From Rubripirellula lacrimiformis (GTDB lineage: Bacteria > Planctomycetota > Planctomycetia > Pirellulales > Pirellulaceae): a stretch of 64,000 bases of DNA. Under the pieces are notes generated by a model. It did no database searches and had not been told where the DNA came from. It saw only the letters and a list, made by a program, of their open reading frames with translations. Positions 1 through 8,951 of this stretch are shown here, piece by piece. The stretch covers positions 310,001 through 374,000 of the forward strand of contig NZ_CP036525.1 of the NCBI RefSeq assembly GCF_007741535.1, in the 5' to 3' direction. Made by a program: the position numbers and the translations under genes. The first letter of the stretch is position 1. The number at the start of each line of letters is the position of its first letter.

Positions 1-324
1 TTGAGCCAAGATCCGCAGCTCTTGGTTGCCGACGATGGCTTGATCGATCAGACCCGCCAACATCGGATCTTCAAAGAATTCGTACCAGCCCATGTGAGCC
101 GAGTTCTCTAGACTGTCGAACTCATTGGAATCCTCGGCGGTCGTCGCCTCGCCTTCCAGGTTGGTGGTCCCGTGGAAACTCTCCGGCCGCGCGGCCGCCG
201 GTGAAGCACGACGTAGCTGGGGAATGGAGCACGCCGGCAGAATCAACAGCAAGCTCGAAACGATTGCACTCGATAGAAGGCGATGGAGTCGCGCTCCGTT
301 TGGGCGATTCACTAATGGGGACAT
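1..324 (-). CDS. RND efflux outer-membrane channel lipoprotein (NodT/OprM family), N-terminal part
   Basis: The first 108 codons of a gene that runs off the left edge. The start ATG at 324-322 has AAGGAA about 7 bases upstream. The N-terminus has a basic n-region, a hydrophobic segment (SSLLLILPAC) and a lipobox with Cys at about residue 32, so the product should be a lipoprotein. Further on, GWYEFFEDPMLAGLIDQAI and NQELRILAQ match the opening of the OMF/TolC-type channel family (typically W..FF.DP.L..LI..A...N.DL). Such channels form the outer-membrane exit duct of tripartite RND pumps. This fits the adaptor and pump genes upstream on the same strand. The family call rests on this short N-terminus and on context. 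Confidence 0.8.
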   Translation of the reverse strand, partial: MSPLVNRPNGARLHRLLSSAIVSSLLLILPACSIPQLRRASPAAARPESFHGTTNLEGEATTAEDSNEFDSLENSAHMGWYEFFEDPMLAGLIDQAIVGNQELRILAQ

Positions 325-762
325 GCGTCTATTCCTTGACGTCCTGGTCCAGGATCTACAGCTCCTGGTGCCGACCACTTCCGTGTGGGTCAAACCTGTC
401 ACTACCGGTCGTTCGTAACCAGGCTGCCCATGATCCGACAAGTCATCCTGACTGGTCGTGTGGAGTGATCGACGGTGGTTGCACTGGTCTCGTATCGCTG
501 GCGGTCGGTGAACCGGTGAAATGAACTTCACCACGCCACTTTCGTCACGCAAACGATCGATTCTGTTCCTCCCATCGTCGGTTCAGCTGGCTAGCCTTTA
601 TCCCTAGCGGCAATAAATATCGCAAAATGCGCATCGCCCGCAGACTGTGCATTTTGACTATTGCGCATGCGGAAACTTGGCGGAAAACTCCGTCAAATGT
701 AGCCGTGGAGGCGAGGACGACCGGGGAATGCTAGCATTGCTGGTCGATTGGGCGCCGCAGGT
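325..762. other. Intergenic gap between pump and channel genes
   Basis: No convincing gene is visible. It separates the RND pump from its outer-membrane channel, all read leftwards, so the channel may have its own promoter here. Around 615-675 there are related, partly inverted words (AAAATGCGCAT, ATTGCGCATGCGG, TGCATTTTGA) that could form a hairpin or an operator. No clear terminator was found. Confidence 0.4.
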
Positions 763-3700
763 TCAGGCTTCGTGCGGGGGCTGGGATCCGTGTGGGAGTG
801 GGGATCCGTGTGGGAGTGGGGATTCGTGGGGAAGTTGGGCGTGGTGTTCGAGTCGCTCGCTGAGCGGTTGGTCGGTGTGGTCTTTCAGCAGTTTCTTGCC
901 GTCGGCTAGCTTCGCGAACATGTAATAGAGTCCCGGAATCACCAGGACGCCGATCAGGGTACCGACCAGCATCCCGCCGGCTGCGGTCGTGCCGATCGTG
1001 CGGTTGCCGATCGCGCCGGCGCCGGTAGCACGGACCAGGGGAATCATTCCCACGATGAACGCGAACGAGGTCATCAGAATCGGACGGAATCGCAATCGTC
1101 CGCCCTCGATGGCCGCATCCATGATCGATAGCCCGTCATGGTGTCGCTGGACGGCAAACTCGATGATCAAAATCGCGTTCTTGCCGAGCAGACCGACCAG
1201 CATGACCAGCCCGATTTGGCAATAAACATCGTTCGACAATCCCATCAACTTCAGCATCCCAAAGGCGCCAAAGATCCCAACCGGCAAGGACGTGATCACA
1301 GCCAGTGGCAACAGGAAACTTTCGTACTGGCCCACCAAAACCATGTACACAAAGATCACCACGATCAAAAAGATATAGACCGCCGTATTCCCCGCGTTGG
1401 CTTCGTCATAAGCCAGTCCTCGCCAATCGATGTCGAACCCGTTGGGCAACGTTTCGGCAGCAACTTCTTTGATCGCCGCAATGGCTTCGCCGCTGCTGTA
1501 ACCTTTGGCCGGTGCGCCTTGGATGGGTGCGGTCGGGTAAAGGTTGTAGCGACTGATTTCGTTCAGCCCCTGCTTCTTGACGATCTTCATGAACGCCGAG
1601 TACGGAACCATTTCGCCGTCTTCGTTCTTGACGAACATATTGTCCAAGTCCTCGGGATACCTCCGGAACTCGGGTGCCGCTTGAACATAGACTTTATAGA
1701 ACTGGCCAAACCGAACGAATCCTTGTTCCCAGGTGCTGCCGACAACGATGGAAAGGTTGTCCATCGCATCGCGAATCGAGACACCTTTCTGCATGGCAAC
1801 ATCGTTGTCGATAACGATTTCGTATTGCGGATAGTTGGCGGCAAAAAACGTAAACAGACCTTTCAGTTCTTTGCGTTTCCCCAAGGCTGCCATGAACTTG
1901 TCGGTTTCTTCGCCCAGCGCGACGTAGTCGCCACTGTTGGTCTTGTCCAACAAGTTCACCGAGAATCCGCCGGCCGCACCGAACCCCGGAACCGCGGGTG
2001 GTTCAAAAAATTCCAGCTTCACGTTGGCGATGTCGGTTCCGCGCTGCTCCAGTTCTTCGATGATCTGTTTCGACGTCAGATCACGATCCGCCCAACTCTT
2101 CAGGTTGATGATGCAGGTTCCGGCATTGGATCCCCGGCCTTCGGTCAACACTTCGTAGCCAGCGATCGATGACACCGACGTGATCTCGTCCATCTCTTCG
2201 CAGATCGCCTGCAGTTCGTGACACTTGGCGTTGGTGTATTCCAGGGTCGATCCCGGAGGCGTCTGTACGATCCCATAGATCATGCCCTGGTCCTCCAGCG
2301 GAATGAATCCAGTGGGAAGCACTTTCGTGACGGCCAGGATGCCATAGACAAATCCGCCGATGACCAACATGGTCAGCAGGCGCCGCGGGACGATCCGCTT
2401 TAGCATCGCTGCGTAACCGCCTGTTACTTTTTCAACCCCGATGTCGAACTGGTGCAGAAACATTCTCAGTGGCCCGCGTTTCTTAGGACCGCCATCGCTA
2501 CCCGAGAAGGTTGCTCGCAGTGTCAGAATCGCCATCAACGTGACAGAGCCGACCATTGCCCACATTCTGTTTTTCGTCAGTTCAAATTGCTCGGACACCA
2601 ATTCGTCAACGAATTCATTGTGCAGCAGATAGTAGGCACCGGCGCCGACGCAAAGACCTAGGACCACCGTCAACAGCCCATGCAGGATGAATGCGGACTT
2701 GCCGGCGTACTTGTCCAGAAATCGATTGACGAATCCGACCAACCCACGCTGTGGGGCATGGTCGTCGTGCGGCTTTAGAATCATCGCGCACAACACGGGT
2801 GTCAGCGTCAGTGCGACCACGCCCGAGATGACGATGGACATCGCCATGGTCAACGCAAACTGGCGATAGAACACGCCGACCGGACCGGTCATGAACGTCA
2901 CCGGGATGAACACGGCTGTCATCACCAAGGTGATCGCAATGATCGCCCCGCTGATTTCGTGCATGACCTCTTGGGTCGCCTTGTACGGGCTTCGATGTTT
3001 GGTGTGCATCTTTTCGTGGACCGCTTCGACCACCACGATCGCGTCGTCGACCACCACCCCGATCGCCAACACCAATGCGAACAGAGTGATCAGGTTGATC
3101 GACATGCCGAACATCAGCATGAAAAAGAATGTCCCGATCAGCGACACCGGAACCGCTAGTGTGGGGATCAAAGTACTGCGGACGTCACCGAGGAACAGAA
3201 AGACGACCAAGGAAACCAGGATGAAGGCTTCGAACAATGTATGCAGCACTTTCTCGATCGACGCGTCCAGGAAGTTCGAAACGTCGTAGGTGACGGCGTA
3301 GTCCATCCCCGGTGGGAAGGACTCTTCTTTGATGTCTTGGATCTTTTCTTTGACCCGTTCGATCACGTCCGCGGCGTTGGATCCGGGGGTCTGTTTCAGC
3401 ACGATCGCAGCCGATGGCAATCCGTCGATGTCCGAGTACAGGTCATAAAAAGATGAACCGAGTGAAACGTTCGCGACATCGCCGAGACGCAGGATCTGGC
3501 CTTCGGAATTGGCCCGCAAGATGATCTTGCTGTATTCTTCCGGCGTCTTGTAGCGTCCCACCCAAGTCAGCACGTATTCCAGCGTTTGGGAAGTGGTGCC
3601 GGTTGCCTGGCCCAAGCGTCCGGGCGATCCGATCATGCTCTGGTCGTTCAAGGCTTCCATGACGTCTTCTGCGTCCAGTTCGTAGGCACGCATGCGGTCC

Positions 3701-4272
3701 AGTTTCAGTTCGACTCGCATGGCGTACGAACGGTTGCCCAAAATGCTGGCTCGACCGACGCCGGGAATCCGTTTGATCTCGTTCAGCACGTTGACGGTGG
3801 CGTAGTTGTATAAAAAGTTTTGATCCATCTCGGGATCGTTGCTGAAGATGTTCACGTACATCAGCATGCTGGTCATGTTCTGCATCACGATGATGCCCTC
3901 CCGCTCGACGATCGGCGGCAGGTTGTTCTTGACCATCTGGACTCGGTTGTTGACGTTCATCACGGCAACGTTGGGGTCCGTGCCGGGTTCGAAAACGATT
4001 TGGATCGTTCCTTCACCTGCACTGGTCGCGTCGCCCATCATGTATCGCATGTTGGGGACACCGTTGATGGCTTGTTCCAGAATCACCATCGTCGAATCGA
4101 TCAAGATTTTGGCACTGGCTCCCGGATACGAAACCGAGACACGCACGCTGGGCGGTGCGACGGTGGGGAACTGTGAAATGGGCAGCGTGCTGATCGCCAA
4201 TCCGCCCATGAACAGGATCAGCAGCGACAGAACGATGGCCAGTGCTGGCCGGTGCAGGATTTTCGCGAACAT
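763..4272 (-). CDS. RND efflux pump permease, HAE1 (AcrB/MexB) family
   Basis: Inner-membrane, proton-driven drug/solute exporter of a tripartite efflux system. The N-terminus (MFAKILHRPALAIVLSLLIL, then TLPISQFPTVAPPSV) is characteristic of the AcrB/HAE1 family, and VYPGASA-like and NNRVQ-type porter motifs follow. The first membrane block contains GVVVDDAIVVVEAV (TM4 region with the Asp pair used in proton relay) and the second contains GLLGKNAILIIEFA. At 1169 residues it is about 120 longer than usual. The excess comes from an insertion after the first transmembrane bundle (roughly residues 560-630, itself with a hydrophobic segment) and a His/Pro-rich C-terminal tail made of SPLPHG-type repeats encoded by an 18-bp direct repeat at about 780-830. 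The adaptor gene lies 128 bp upstream. Confidence 0.95.
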   Translation of the reverse strand: MFAKILHRPALAIVLSLLILFMGGLAISTLPISQFPTVAPPSVRVSVSYPGASAKILIDSTMVILEQAINGVPNMRYMMGDATSAGEGTIQIVFEPGTDPNVAVMNVNNRVQMVKNNLPPIVEREGIIVMQNMTSMLMYVNIFSNDPEMDQNFLYNYATVNVLNEIKRIPGVGRASILGNRSYAMRVELKLDRMRAYELDAEDVMEALNDQSMIGSPGRLGQATGTTSQTLEYVLTWVGRYKTPEEYSKIILRANSEGQILRLGDVANVSLGSSFYDLYSDIDGLPSAAIVLKQTPGSNAADVIERVKEKIQDIKEESFPPGMDYAVTYDVSNFLDASIEKVLHTLFEAFILVSLVVFLFLGDVRSTLIPTLAVPVSLIGTFFFMLMFGMSINLITLFALVLAIGVVVDDAIVVVEAVHEKMHTKHRSPYKATQEVMHEISGAIIAITLVMTAVFIPVTFMTGPVGVFYRQFALTMAMSIVISGVVALTLTPVLCAMILKPHDDHAPQRGLVGFVNRFLDKYAGKSAFILHGLLTVVLGLCVGAGAYYLLHNEFVDELVSEQFELTKNRMWAMVGSVTLMAILTLRATFSGSDGGPKKRGPLRMFLHQFDIGVEKVTGGYAAMLKRIVPRRLLTMLVIGGFVYGILAVTKVLPTGFIPLEDQGMIYGIVQTPPGSTLEYTNAKCHELQAICEEMDEITSVSSIAGYEVLTEGRGSNAGTCIINLKSWADRDLTSKQIIEELEQRGTDIANVKLEFFEPPAVPGFGAAGGFSVNLLDKTNSGDYVALGEETDKFMAALGKRKELKGLFTFFAANYPQYEIVIDNDVAMQKGVSIRDAMDNLSIVVGSTWEQGFVRFGQFYKVYVQAAPEFRRYPEDLDNMFVKNEDGEMVPYSAFMKIVKKQGLNEISRYNLYPTAPIQGAPAKGYSSGEAIAAIKEVAAETLPNGFDIDWRGLAYDEANAGNTAVYIFLIVVIFVYMVLVGQYESFLLPLAVITSLPVGIFGAFGMLKLMGLSNDVYCQIGLVMLVGLLGKNAILIIEFAVQRHHDGLSIMDAAIEGGRLRFRPILMTSFAFIVGMIPLVRATGAGAIGNRTIGTTAAGGMLVGTLIGVLVIPGLYYMFAKLADGKKLLKDHTDQPLSERLEHHAQLPHESPLPHGSPLPHGSQPPHEA

Positions 4273-4400
4273 GGATCAGATCGACGCTTGGGCGGGTACG
4301 GATTTTGATGGGTCGAACGACACCTGGATGATGTGGTTCGCGTATGCCAGCGGTGCTGGCCGCAGGTTTTGCTGCGGAATCGCGGTCGCTTCGATCAGCG

Positions 4401-5654
4401 TTATTCCGCGTGGTACTTCAGGTGGGCAAGCACGTCCTGGGGCGCTTCGTATTCGTATTCCACTTTCTCGCCGTCACGTACCTGACGAATACCTTCGAGC
4501 ACGATTTTGTCGCTCGGATGAAGACCTTCTTTGATCAGGAAAATGTCGTCCTGTTCGCTCTGGATGACGATCTCGCGTTGATGCACGATGTTGTCATCGT
4601 CGACGACGTAAGCGTATTTCTTGGCCAGGATTTCGAAGGTCGCTCGCTGCGGAATCACCACGGCGCCTTTCGCGACGCGGCTAAGCAGCACGGTGCCGGT
4701 CTGGCCATGTCGCAGCAGACGCTGCGGGTTTGGGAAGTCGCCGCGAAATGCGATGTTCCCGGTTTCGTTATTGAAATCTGCTTCGACCGCACCGATCTTG
4801 CCGGCATAGGGAAACTTGTTCCCGTCGGCCAGCATCAGTTCGACTTTGACATCGTCCTTGTTCGGGTCCGCTTCGTAGGCCAGGTATCGGGCTTCGGGGA
4901 CATTGAAATAGACCCACATCGTGCTGTTGTCCGACAACGTCGTCAGCACGTCACCTTCGGCGATCAGGCTTCCCAGTTGTTCGTGTTGTTTGTCGACAAT
5001 GCCACCGAACGGTGCTTTGATGGTGGCAAAGTCCAGTTCGGCCTGGGTCAGTTTGACTTGGGCTAGAACCTTCGCAAGTTTCGCGTTGGCTAGGGCGACT
5101 TCGGGTTGCGAAACGATGTTCTGCTGAAACAGTTTTTGAGTGTTTTGAAGTTCGATTTGTGCCAACTGCGCCTCGGCCAACTCCGCATCCAGCCTGGCTT
5201 GATAGAGCGTGGGTAGGATCTGGAAGATCACATCGCCCTTGTTGACCGTTTGTCCTTCCTGGACCGCGATTTTTTCGAGGTATCCGCCCTCCAACGCACG
5301 AACTTCGATGTGTCGCCATGAATGGATTTGGCTGACGTAGGGTTGGGTGGTGACAACATCCTTGGCCAACGGGTTGGTGACGACAATCTTGTGCAACGCG
5401 TGTTCGCCACTCTCGTGCGCTGCGCCTTCATGTTGGCTACCGGCATGCTCACCACCGTCATGACCGTGGTCGCCGTGCGCCTCGGCACTGTGTTCGCCAT
5501 CGCCATGCTTTGGATCGCCGTGTTGTGCAATCTCATGTGCTTCGGCGGTGCTGCTGAAATACTGTTCTTTCAGCACGGACGCCTGATCACATGCGGGCAA
5601 CAGAACGGAACCGATCAGAACGATGACCAGCGTTGGTAGCGGTAGGGGTTTCAT
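4401..5654 (-). CDS. RND efflux periplasmic adaptor lipoprotein with His-rich linker
   Basis: Membrane fusion protein that bridges the pump and the outer-membrane channel. The signal peptide ends in the lipobox LLPAC (Cys about 22). From about residue 37 to 88 there is a histidine-rich stretch (about 12 His, with GDHGHDGGEH and GEHALH). The conserved adaptor core follows: a lipoyl/barrel-sandwich half (EGGYLEKIAVQEGQTVNKGD), a helical hairpin (residues about 150-200), the second lipoyl half (ATIKAPFGGIVD) and beta-barrel/membrane-proximal domains. It is first in the leftward RND gene set. The His-rich linker resembles metal-binding stretches in heavy-metal efflux adaptors, but the pump itself is HAE1-like, so a metal substrate is only a possibility. 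Confidence 0.92.
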   Translation of the reverse strand: MKPLPLPTLVIVLIGSVLLPACDQASVLKEQYFSSTAEAHEIAQHGDPKHGDGEHSAEAHGDHGHDGGEHAGSQHEGAAHESGEHALHKIVVTNPLAKDVVTTQPYVSQIHSWRHIEVRALEGGYLEKIAVQEGQTVNKGDVIFQILPTLYQARLDAELAEAQLAQIELQNTQKLFQQNIVSQPEVALANAKLAKVLAQVKLTQAELDFATIKAPFGGIVDKQHEQLGSLIAEGDVLTTLSDNSTMWVYFNVPEARYLAYEADPNKDDVKVELMLADGNKFPYAGKIGAVEADFNNETGNIAFRGDFPNPQRLLRHGQTGTVLLSRVAKGAVVIPQRATFEILAKKYAYVVDDDNIVHQREIVIQSEQDDIFLIKEGLHPSDKIVLEGIRQVRDGEKVEYEYEAPQDVLAHLKYHAE

Positions 5655-5894
5655 GATGTGACTGCTTCTCTATTGGGACTGTGGCAACCGTGGCGTGGCC
5701 GCAGTGATGGTTGACTCGAAAGTGCTTGCTGATTTCCGTGGCACCGTTTACCGCCGCGGAAGATGGAGTGGATGCTAGGCCTGCAAGGAATTGCGTGGTC
5801 GGCAAAAATTTGCGTGCTCCGGTTTCCGTTGTTTCTGAAACGAAGACGCCCTGGGAATCGCTGCTGGGCCGGGGAATCAAAAGGAAAACTCGCT

Positions 5895-5933
5895 GATTTC
5901 GCTTGGCGGATCGTGGATACGCCAAGCGAAATC
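5895..5933. repeat. Perfect 14-bp inverted repeat
   Basis: Arms GATTTCGCTTGGCG (5895-5908) and CGCCAAGCGAAATC (5920-5933) are exact complements around an 11-base loop. The element lies about 240 bases upstream of the RND adaptor start. It could be a dyad operator for an efflux regulator or a factor-independent hairpin. There is no T tract on either side, which argues against a simple intrinsic terminator. No regulator gene is adjacent. Confidence 0.55.
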
Positions 5934-6183
5934 TCCATTGCGTTGGGTGCAAACGCAAAACGCGGGCCAAGCACGTTTGCACAGCCGCGATAGGACGCGA
6001 CACAACGACGTCACAACGACGTCGGGCAGCAGTTGGTTGGGCACGCGTAAACCCAGTTCAGGGCTATGGTTGGCGGCGCTGTCCGGCCGCCATCCAGCGG
6101 CGGCAATAGAGGCCTACAAAGAATTTTTAGCCGCAGCGTTTCTGTTCGCGGCGGGCCCGACCGAAGTCTGCAGACTTTGGCCG

Positions 6184-6243
6184 CCCCCCCCCCCCGGCCC
6201 CCGACCCCCGGCCCCGGTCACCGGACCCCGGCCCCGGTCACCG
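6184..6243. repeat. C12 homopolymer plus GC-rich direct repeats
   Basis: Twelve C in a row (6184-6195) are followed by C-rich words and two copies of GGCCCCGGTCACCG (6210-6223 and 6230-6243). This is non-coding as far as can be seen. Such tracts are prone to length change by slippage and to sequencing error. Confidence 0.7.
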
Positions 6244-6369
6244 ACCATCGGTATGGATTGATGGAACCTGACTCTGGCCCCTCGGCTCCGATCGCTGCCC
6301 AATGGCACCGGTCGGCCAAGGCTACCGTCAGTAGGCCATCGACGCTTTGCGGCTAGAAAACGGGAAGTT

Positions 6370-6414
6370 GATCGACCGATCGACCGATCGACCGATCGGC
6401 TGATCGGCTGATCG
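6370..6414. repeat. Tandem 8-bp repeat (GATCGACC / GATCGGCT)
   Basis: Three copies of GATCGACC are followed by copies of the variant GATCGGCT. The unit is rich in GATC and CGATCG, so the block is locally palindromic. It lies about 95 bases beyond the stop of the kinase gene. Confidence 0.75.
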
Positions 6415-6509
6415 TGGCGATGACCTGTTAGAGCTACCCCGTCGATGGCATCAGTATTCCGGCACCCGGTACCTGCCGTCGCCCGGCACGAATCGTTTCC
6501 GAGGGAACG

Positions 6510-8846
6510 TTAGGGCGATGGATCGACTTCGGTGGTGCCGTAAAACTTTCTTGCCGCGGGGTGGAAGGCTAGGCCTTGCCATTCGGCGGCGCGTCGTCGG
6601 GGGATCAGACCCAAGCACGGTTCGGGCGGAAGGTACAACGCATGCAGAACCTCGGTCACCAATTCGGACGGCGTGTCGTGCCGGGCGGCAAGGAATGCGG
6701 TGGTGCCCAATGTCGGGACGCCGGTCGGGGGGAGTTGGATCCCGGGATGGTCGCTGGTTTCGATCGTCATGGGCCGCAGCGTCGGGTGCTGCAACGCGAT
6801 TTGAATCCCCTGCGGGACCGGGATCAAACGCCATCGTCCACTGTCAAGCAACTGTGTCACGATGGGGCTGCCACGGCCGATGCAGATCATTGCCACATCG
6901 GGTGCTTGCGGGTCGTCCAATTTTTCCCACGCCATCACAACCCGACGAACCGTTTCGTTGTTTAGGTTCAGTGAATCGAACACCAGTTCTGCGGTCGCGC
7001 GCGAACCACTGCCTTGCGCACCCACCGCGACGGGGTGCCCCGCGATGTCGTCTAGCGAGACGATGACGGATTCGGTTTTTGCTAGGACGTATAGGACTTC
7101 ATAGAACAGCGGAGCGACAACACACAGCTGGTCTCCGTTGATGGCAGTGGCTTGCAGCGGAGCCAGGTCGACCTGGTAATTCAAGAGTTGCGTCCGATTG
7201 TCCAGCGAGCCGTTGCTGGACACGATCTCGGTCTGGACCGCGTGTTTGGCCATGATCCGCTGGGCCAATTCGGTGGAAAGATTCGAATAGATGCCATTGG
7301 TCAATCCGCCGGCGATGCGAATCGATGGTGGCATCGCTTGTTTGTGCTGATTCCAAAGGGTGGCCAGTCCGGCGGCGAAGATAGGCGAGATCAGCAACAG
7401 CAACAGCATCCCGGCTTGGAACCGCCGATGTTGATCCGAGGAATGAAGCATGCGACGTCCGCTAAGCGCAGCGACCAGGGGCACGCCTTCGAGCCAATGC
7501 CAAGCCTTGATCGCGATCGATCTTGGACGGGCCATGATCGGGCGTCCGTCCAGGAACGCATCCAGTTCATCCGCTAGGGCCGCTGCCGACTCGTATCGTT
7601 TGCTGGGTTGCTTTTCCAAGCACTTCGCAATGATCGTTTGCAGGTCGTACGGAGCATCGGGACGTAGCGAGCGGACGGGCGGTGCAGGTTCATGAATGAC
7701 TTTGACCAAAGTTTGCATGATCGTGTCGGCCACGATCGGCGGTCGTCCGGTCAGTGCTGCGAACAGGATCGCACCGAGCGCGTACACATCGCTTTGTTGA
7801 TCCGCATGCTCGCTTTCGCCCTGGGCCTGTTCGGGGGCCATGTAGTGCGGCGTACCAATCGCATCGCCGCTGCCGGTAACACTGCTGTCGTTGTCCATGT
7901 GTTTGGCCAGGCCAAAGTCGGTCACTAGGACTTGGTCCGATTCGTTGATCAACACGTTGGCCGGTTTCAGGTCGCGGTGCAGGACTCCTTTTTCGTGCGC
8001 ATGGTGAATCGCGCGAGCGACATCTCGCACGTATCGGGCCGCGTCGCGAATCGACAGTGTTTCGCCGTTGATCTTCTTTTGTAGGTCGGTTCCGCGAACG
8101 AACTCCATCGAAAAAAAGTGGTGTCCCGCTCGTTGTCCGAACTGGTGAACCGAAACGATGCCGGGGTGGTGAAGTCGGGCGGCGGCTTGGGCTTCGGTGT
8201 AGAACCGTTTGACCTCGCCTTCACCGGCAAGGATCCCACTGCGGATCATTTTGACCGCGACCAATCGATCGAGTTCACGTTGTTTGGCTCGGTAGACGAT
8301 CCCCATCCCGCCGCGACCGATGACTTCCAGCAACAGGTAATCGCCCAGGTCAAAGGGCAGGGTGGGGCCGGGGTCGCCTTTTTGCCGGTTGGACATCGGC
8401 AGAGTGACGGCCGGGTCGTCGCCCGATTCGCCGGGGCCGGGGGTGTGCAACGCGACCGTTTCGTCGTCGCCCGCGAATCCTTGCGGCGGCAGATCCAGGG
8501 TGGGCCGGGTCTGAGTCGGCTGGCGATGGGGCGTGGCCGTGCCGACAGAAAAATCGTACGACGGGTCGTGGACCGACTTGGGGGATTGGATATTGCCCAT
8601 CGTCATCTGGCCGATCAGGTCGGCCGCATCGATCAGTTCTTTCAGCTGTGCCGAAATCTCGGGGTATTGGGCCAAGAAGTCTTCGCGGCTGTCCAGTTGG
8701 CCTTCGTCACATCCACGCAGGTACGCGGCAAAGGCCGTGTCGACGGGATCGGCAGCCACGGCGTCCGCGCCCTGGGAATCGGGCACCGCGGCGTTGGACG
8801 CAGCATCGGGATTCGGCGGTTTGTCGGATTTCGGCTGATCAGCCAT
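6510..8846 (-). CDS. Membrane Ser/Thr protein kinase fused to a TAXI-type substrate-binding domain
   Basis: Residues 36-80 resemble the short helical region that often precedes planctomycete kinases. The Hanks-type kinase domain spans about 170-430: glycine loop GRGGMG (178-183), Lys199 in VAVKMI, catalytic HRDLKPAN (Asp291), DFGLAK (310-315) and GTPHYMAPEQA (331-341). All key residues are present, so it should be active. A single transmembrane helix lies at about 477-497. The remainder (about 508-750) looks like a TAXI/TRAP periplasmic ligand-binding protein: AGGLTNGIYSNLSTELA, then VGAQGSGSRATAELVFDSL. This suggests a receptor kinase that senses a small ligand outside the membrane. The ECF sigma factor gene is 105 bp upstream on the same strand, a pairing common in planctomycetes. 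Confidence 0.9.
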   Translation of the reverse strand: MADQPKSDKPPNPDAASNAAVPDSQGADAVAADPVDTAFAAYLRGCDEGQLDSREDFLAQYPEISAQLKELIDAADLIGQMTMGNIQSPKSVHDPSYDFSVGTATPHRQPTQTRPTLDLPPQGFAGDDETVALHTPGPGESGDDPAVTLPMSNRQKGDPGPTLPFDLGDYLLLEVIGRGGMGIVYRAKQRELDRLVAVKMIRSGILAGEGEVKRFYTEAQAAARLHHPGIVSVHQFGQRAGHHFFSMEFVRGTDLQKKINGETLSIRDAARYVRDVARAIHHAHEKGVLHRDLKPANVLINESDQVLVTDFGLAKHMDNDSSVTGSGDAIGTPHYMAPEQAQGESEHADQQSDVYALGAILFAALTGRPPIVADTIMQTLVKVIHEPAPPVRSLRPDAPYDLQTIIAKCLEKQPSKRYESAAALADELDAFLDGRPIMARPRSIAIKAWHWLEGVPLVAALSGRRMLHSSDQHRRFQAGMLLLLLISPIFAAGLATLWNQHKQAMPPSIRIAGGLTNGIYSNLSTELAQRIMAKHAVQTEIVSSNGSLDNRTQLLNYQVDLAPLQATAINGDQLCVVAPLFYEVLYVLAKTESVIVSLDDIAGHPVAVGAQGSGSRATAELVFDSLNLNNETVRRVVMAWEKLDDPQAPDVAMICIGRGSPIVTQLLDSGRWRLIPVPQGIQIALQHPTLRPMTIETSDHPGIQLPPTGVPTLGTTAFLAARHDTPSELVTEVLHALYLPPEPCLGLIPRRRAAEWQGLAFHPAARKFYGTTEVDPSP

Positions 8847-8951
8847 CGGTTTGGGCTTTGCGGCAATCGGGGTGGTTCAAAGCAATAGGCCAAAGACGGG
8901 GGCGGACGAGGCGCGGGCCGTGGTGAATCGGTCGTTGGGTTTCCTGGAAAC

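Larger units (their letters stand above)
5655..6509. other. Gene-free region upstream of the RND genes
   Basis: No convincing gene. It holds a perfect 14-bp inverted repeat (5895-5933), a tandem ACAACGACGTC pair at about 6002-6023, a C tract with G/C-rich direct repeats (6184-6243) and an 8-bp tandem repeat (6370-6414). The right part lies downstream of the kinase gene and the left part upstream of the efflux adaptor, so it probably contains the kinase terminator and the efflux promoter. Confidence 0.5.

Noticed and set aside
1138-2172. A 344-codon plus-strand frame inside the RND pump gene
   Set aside because: Antisense shadow of a clear RND permease.
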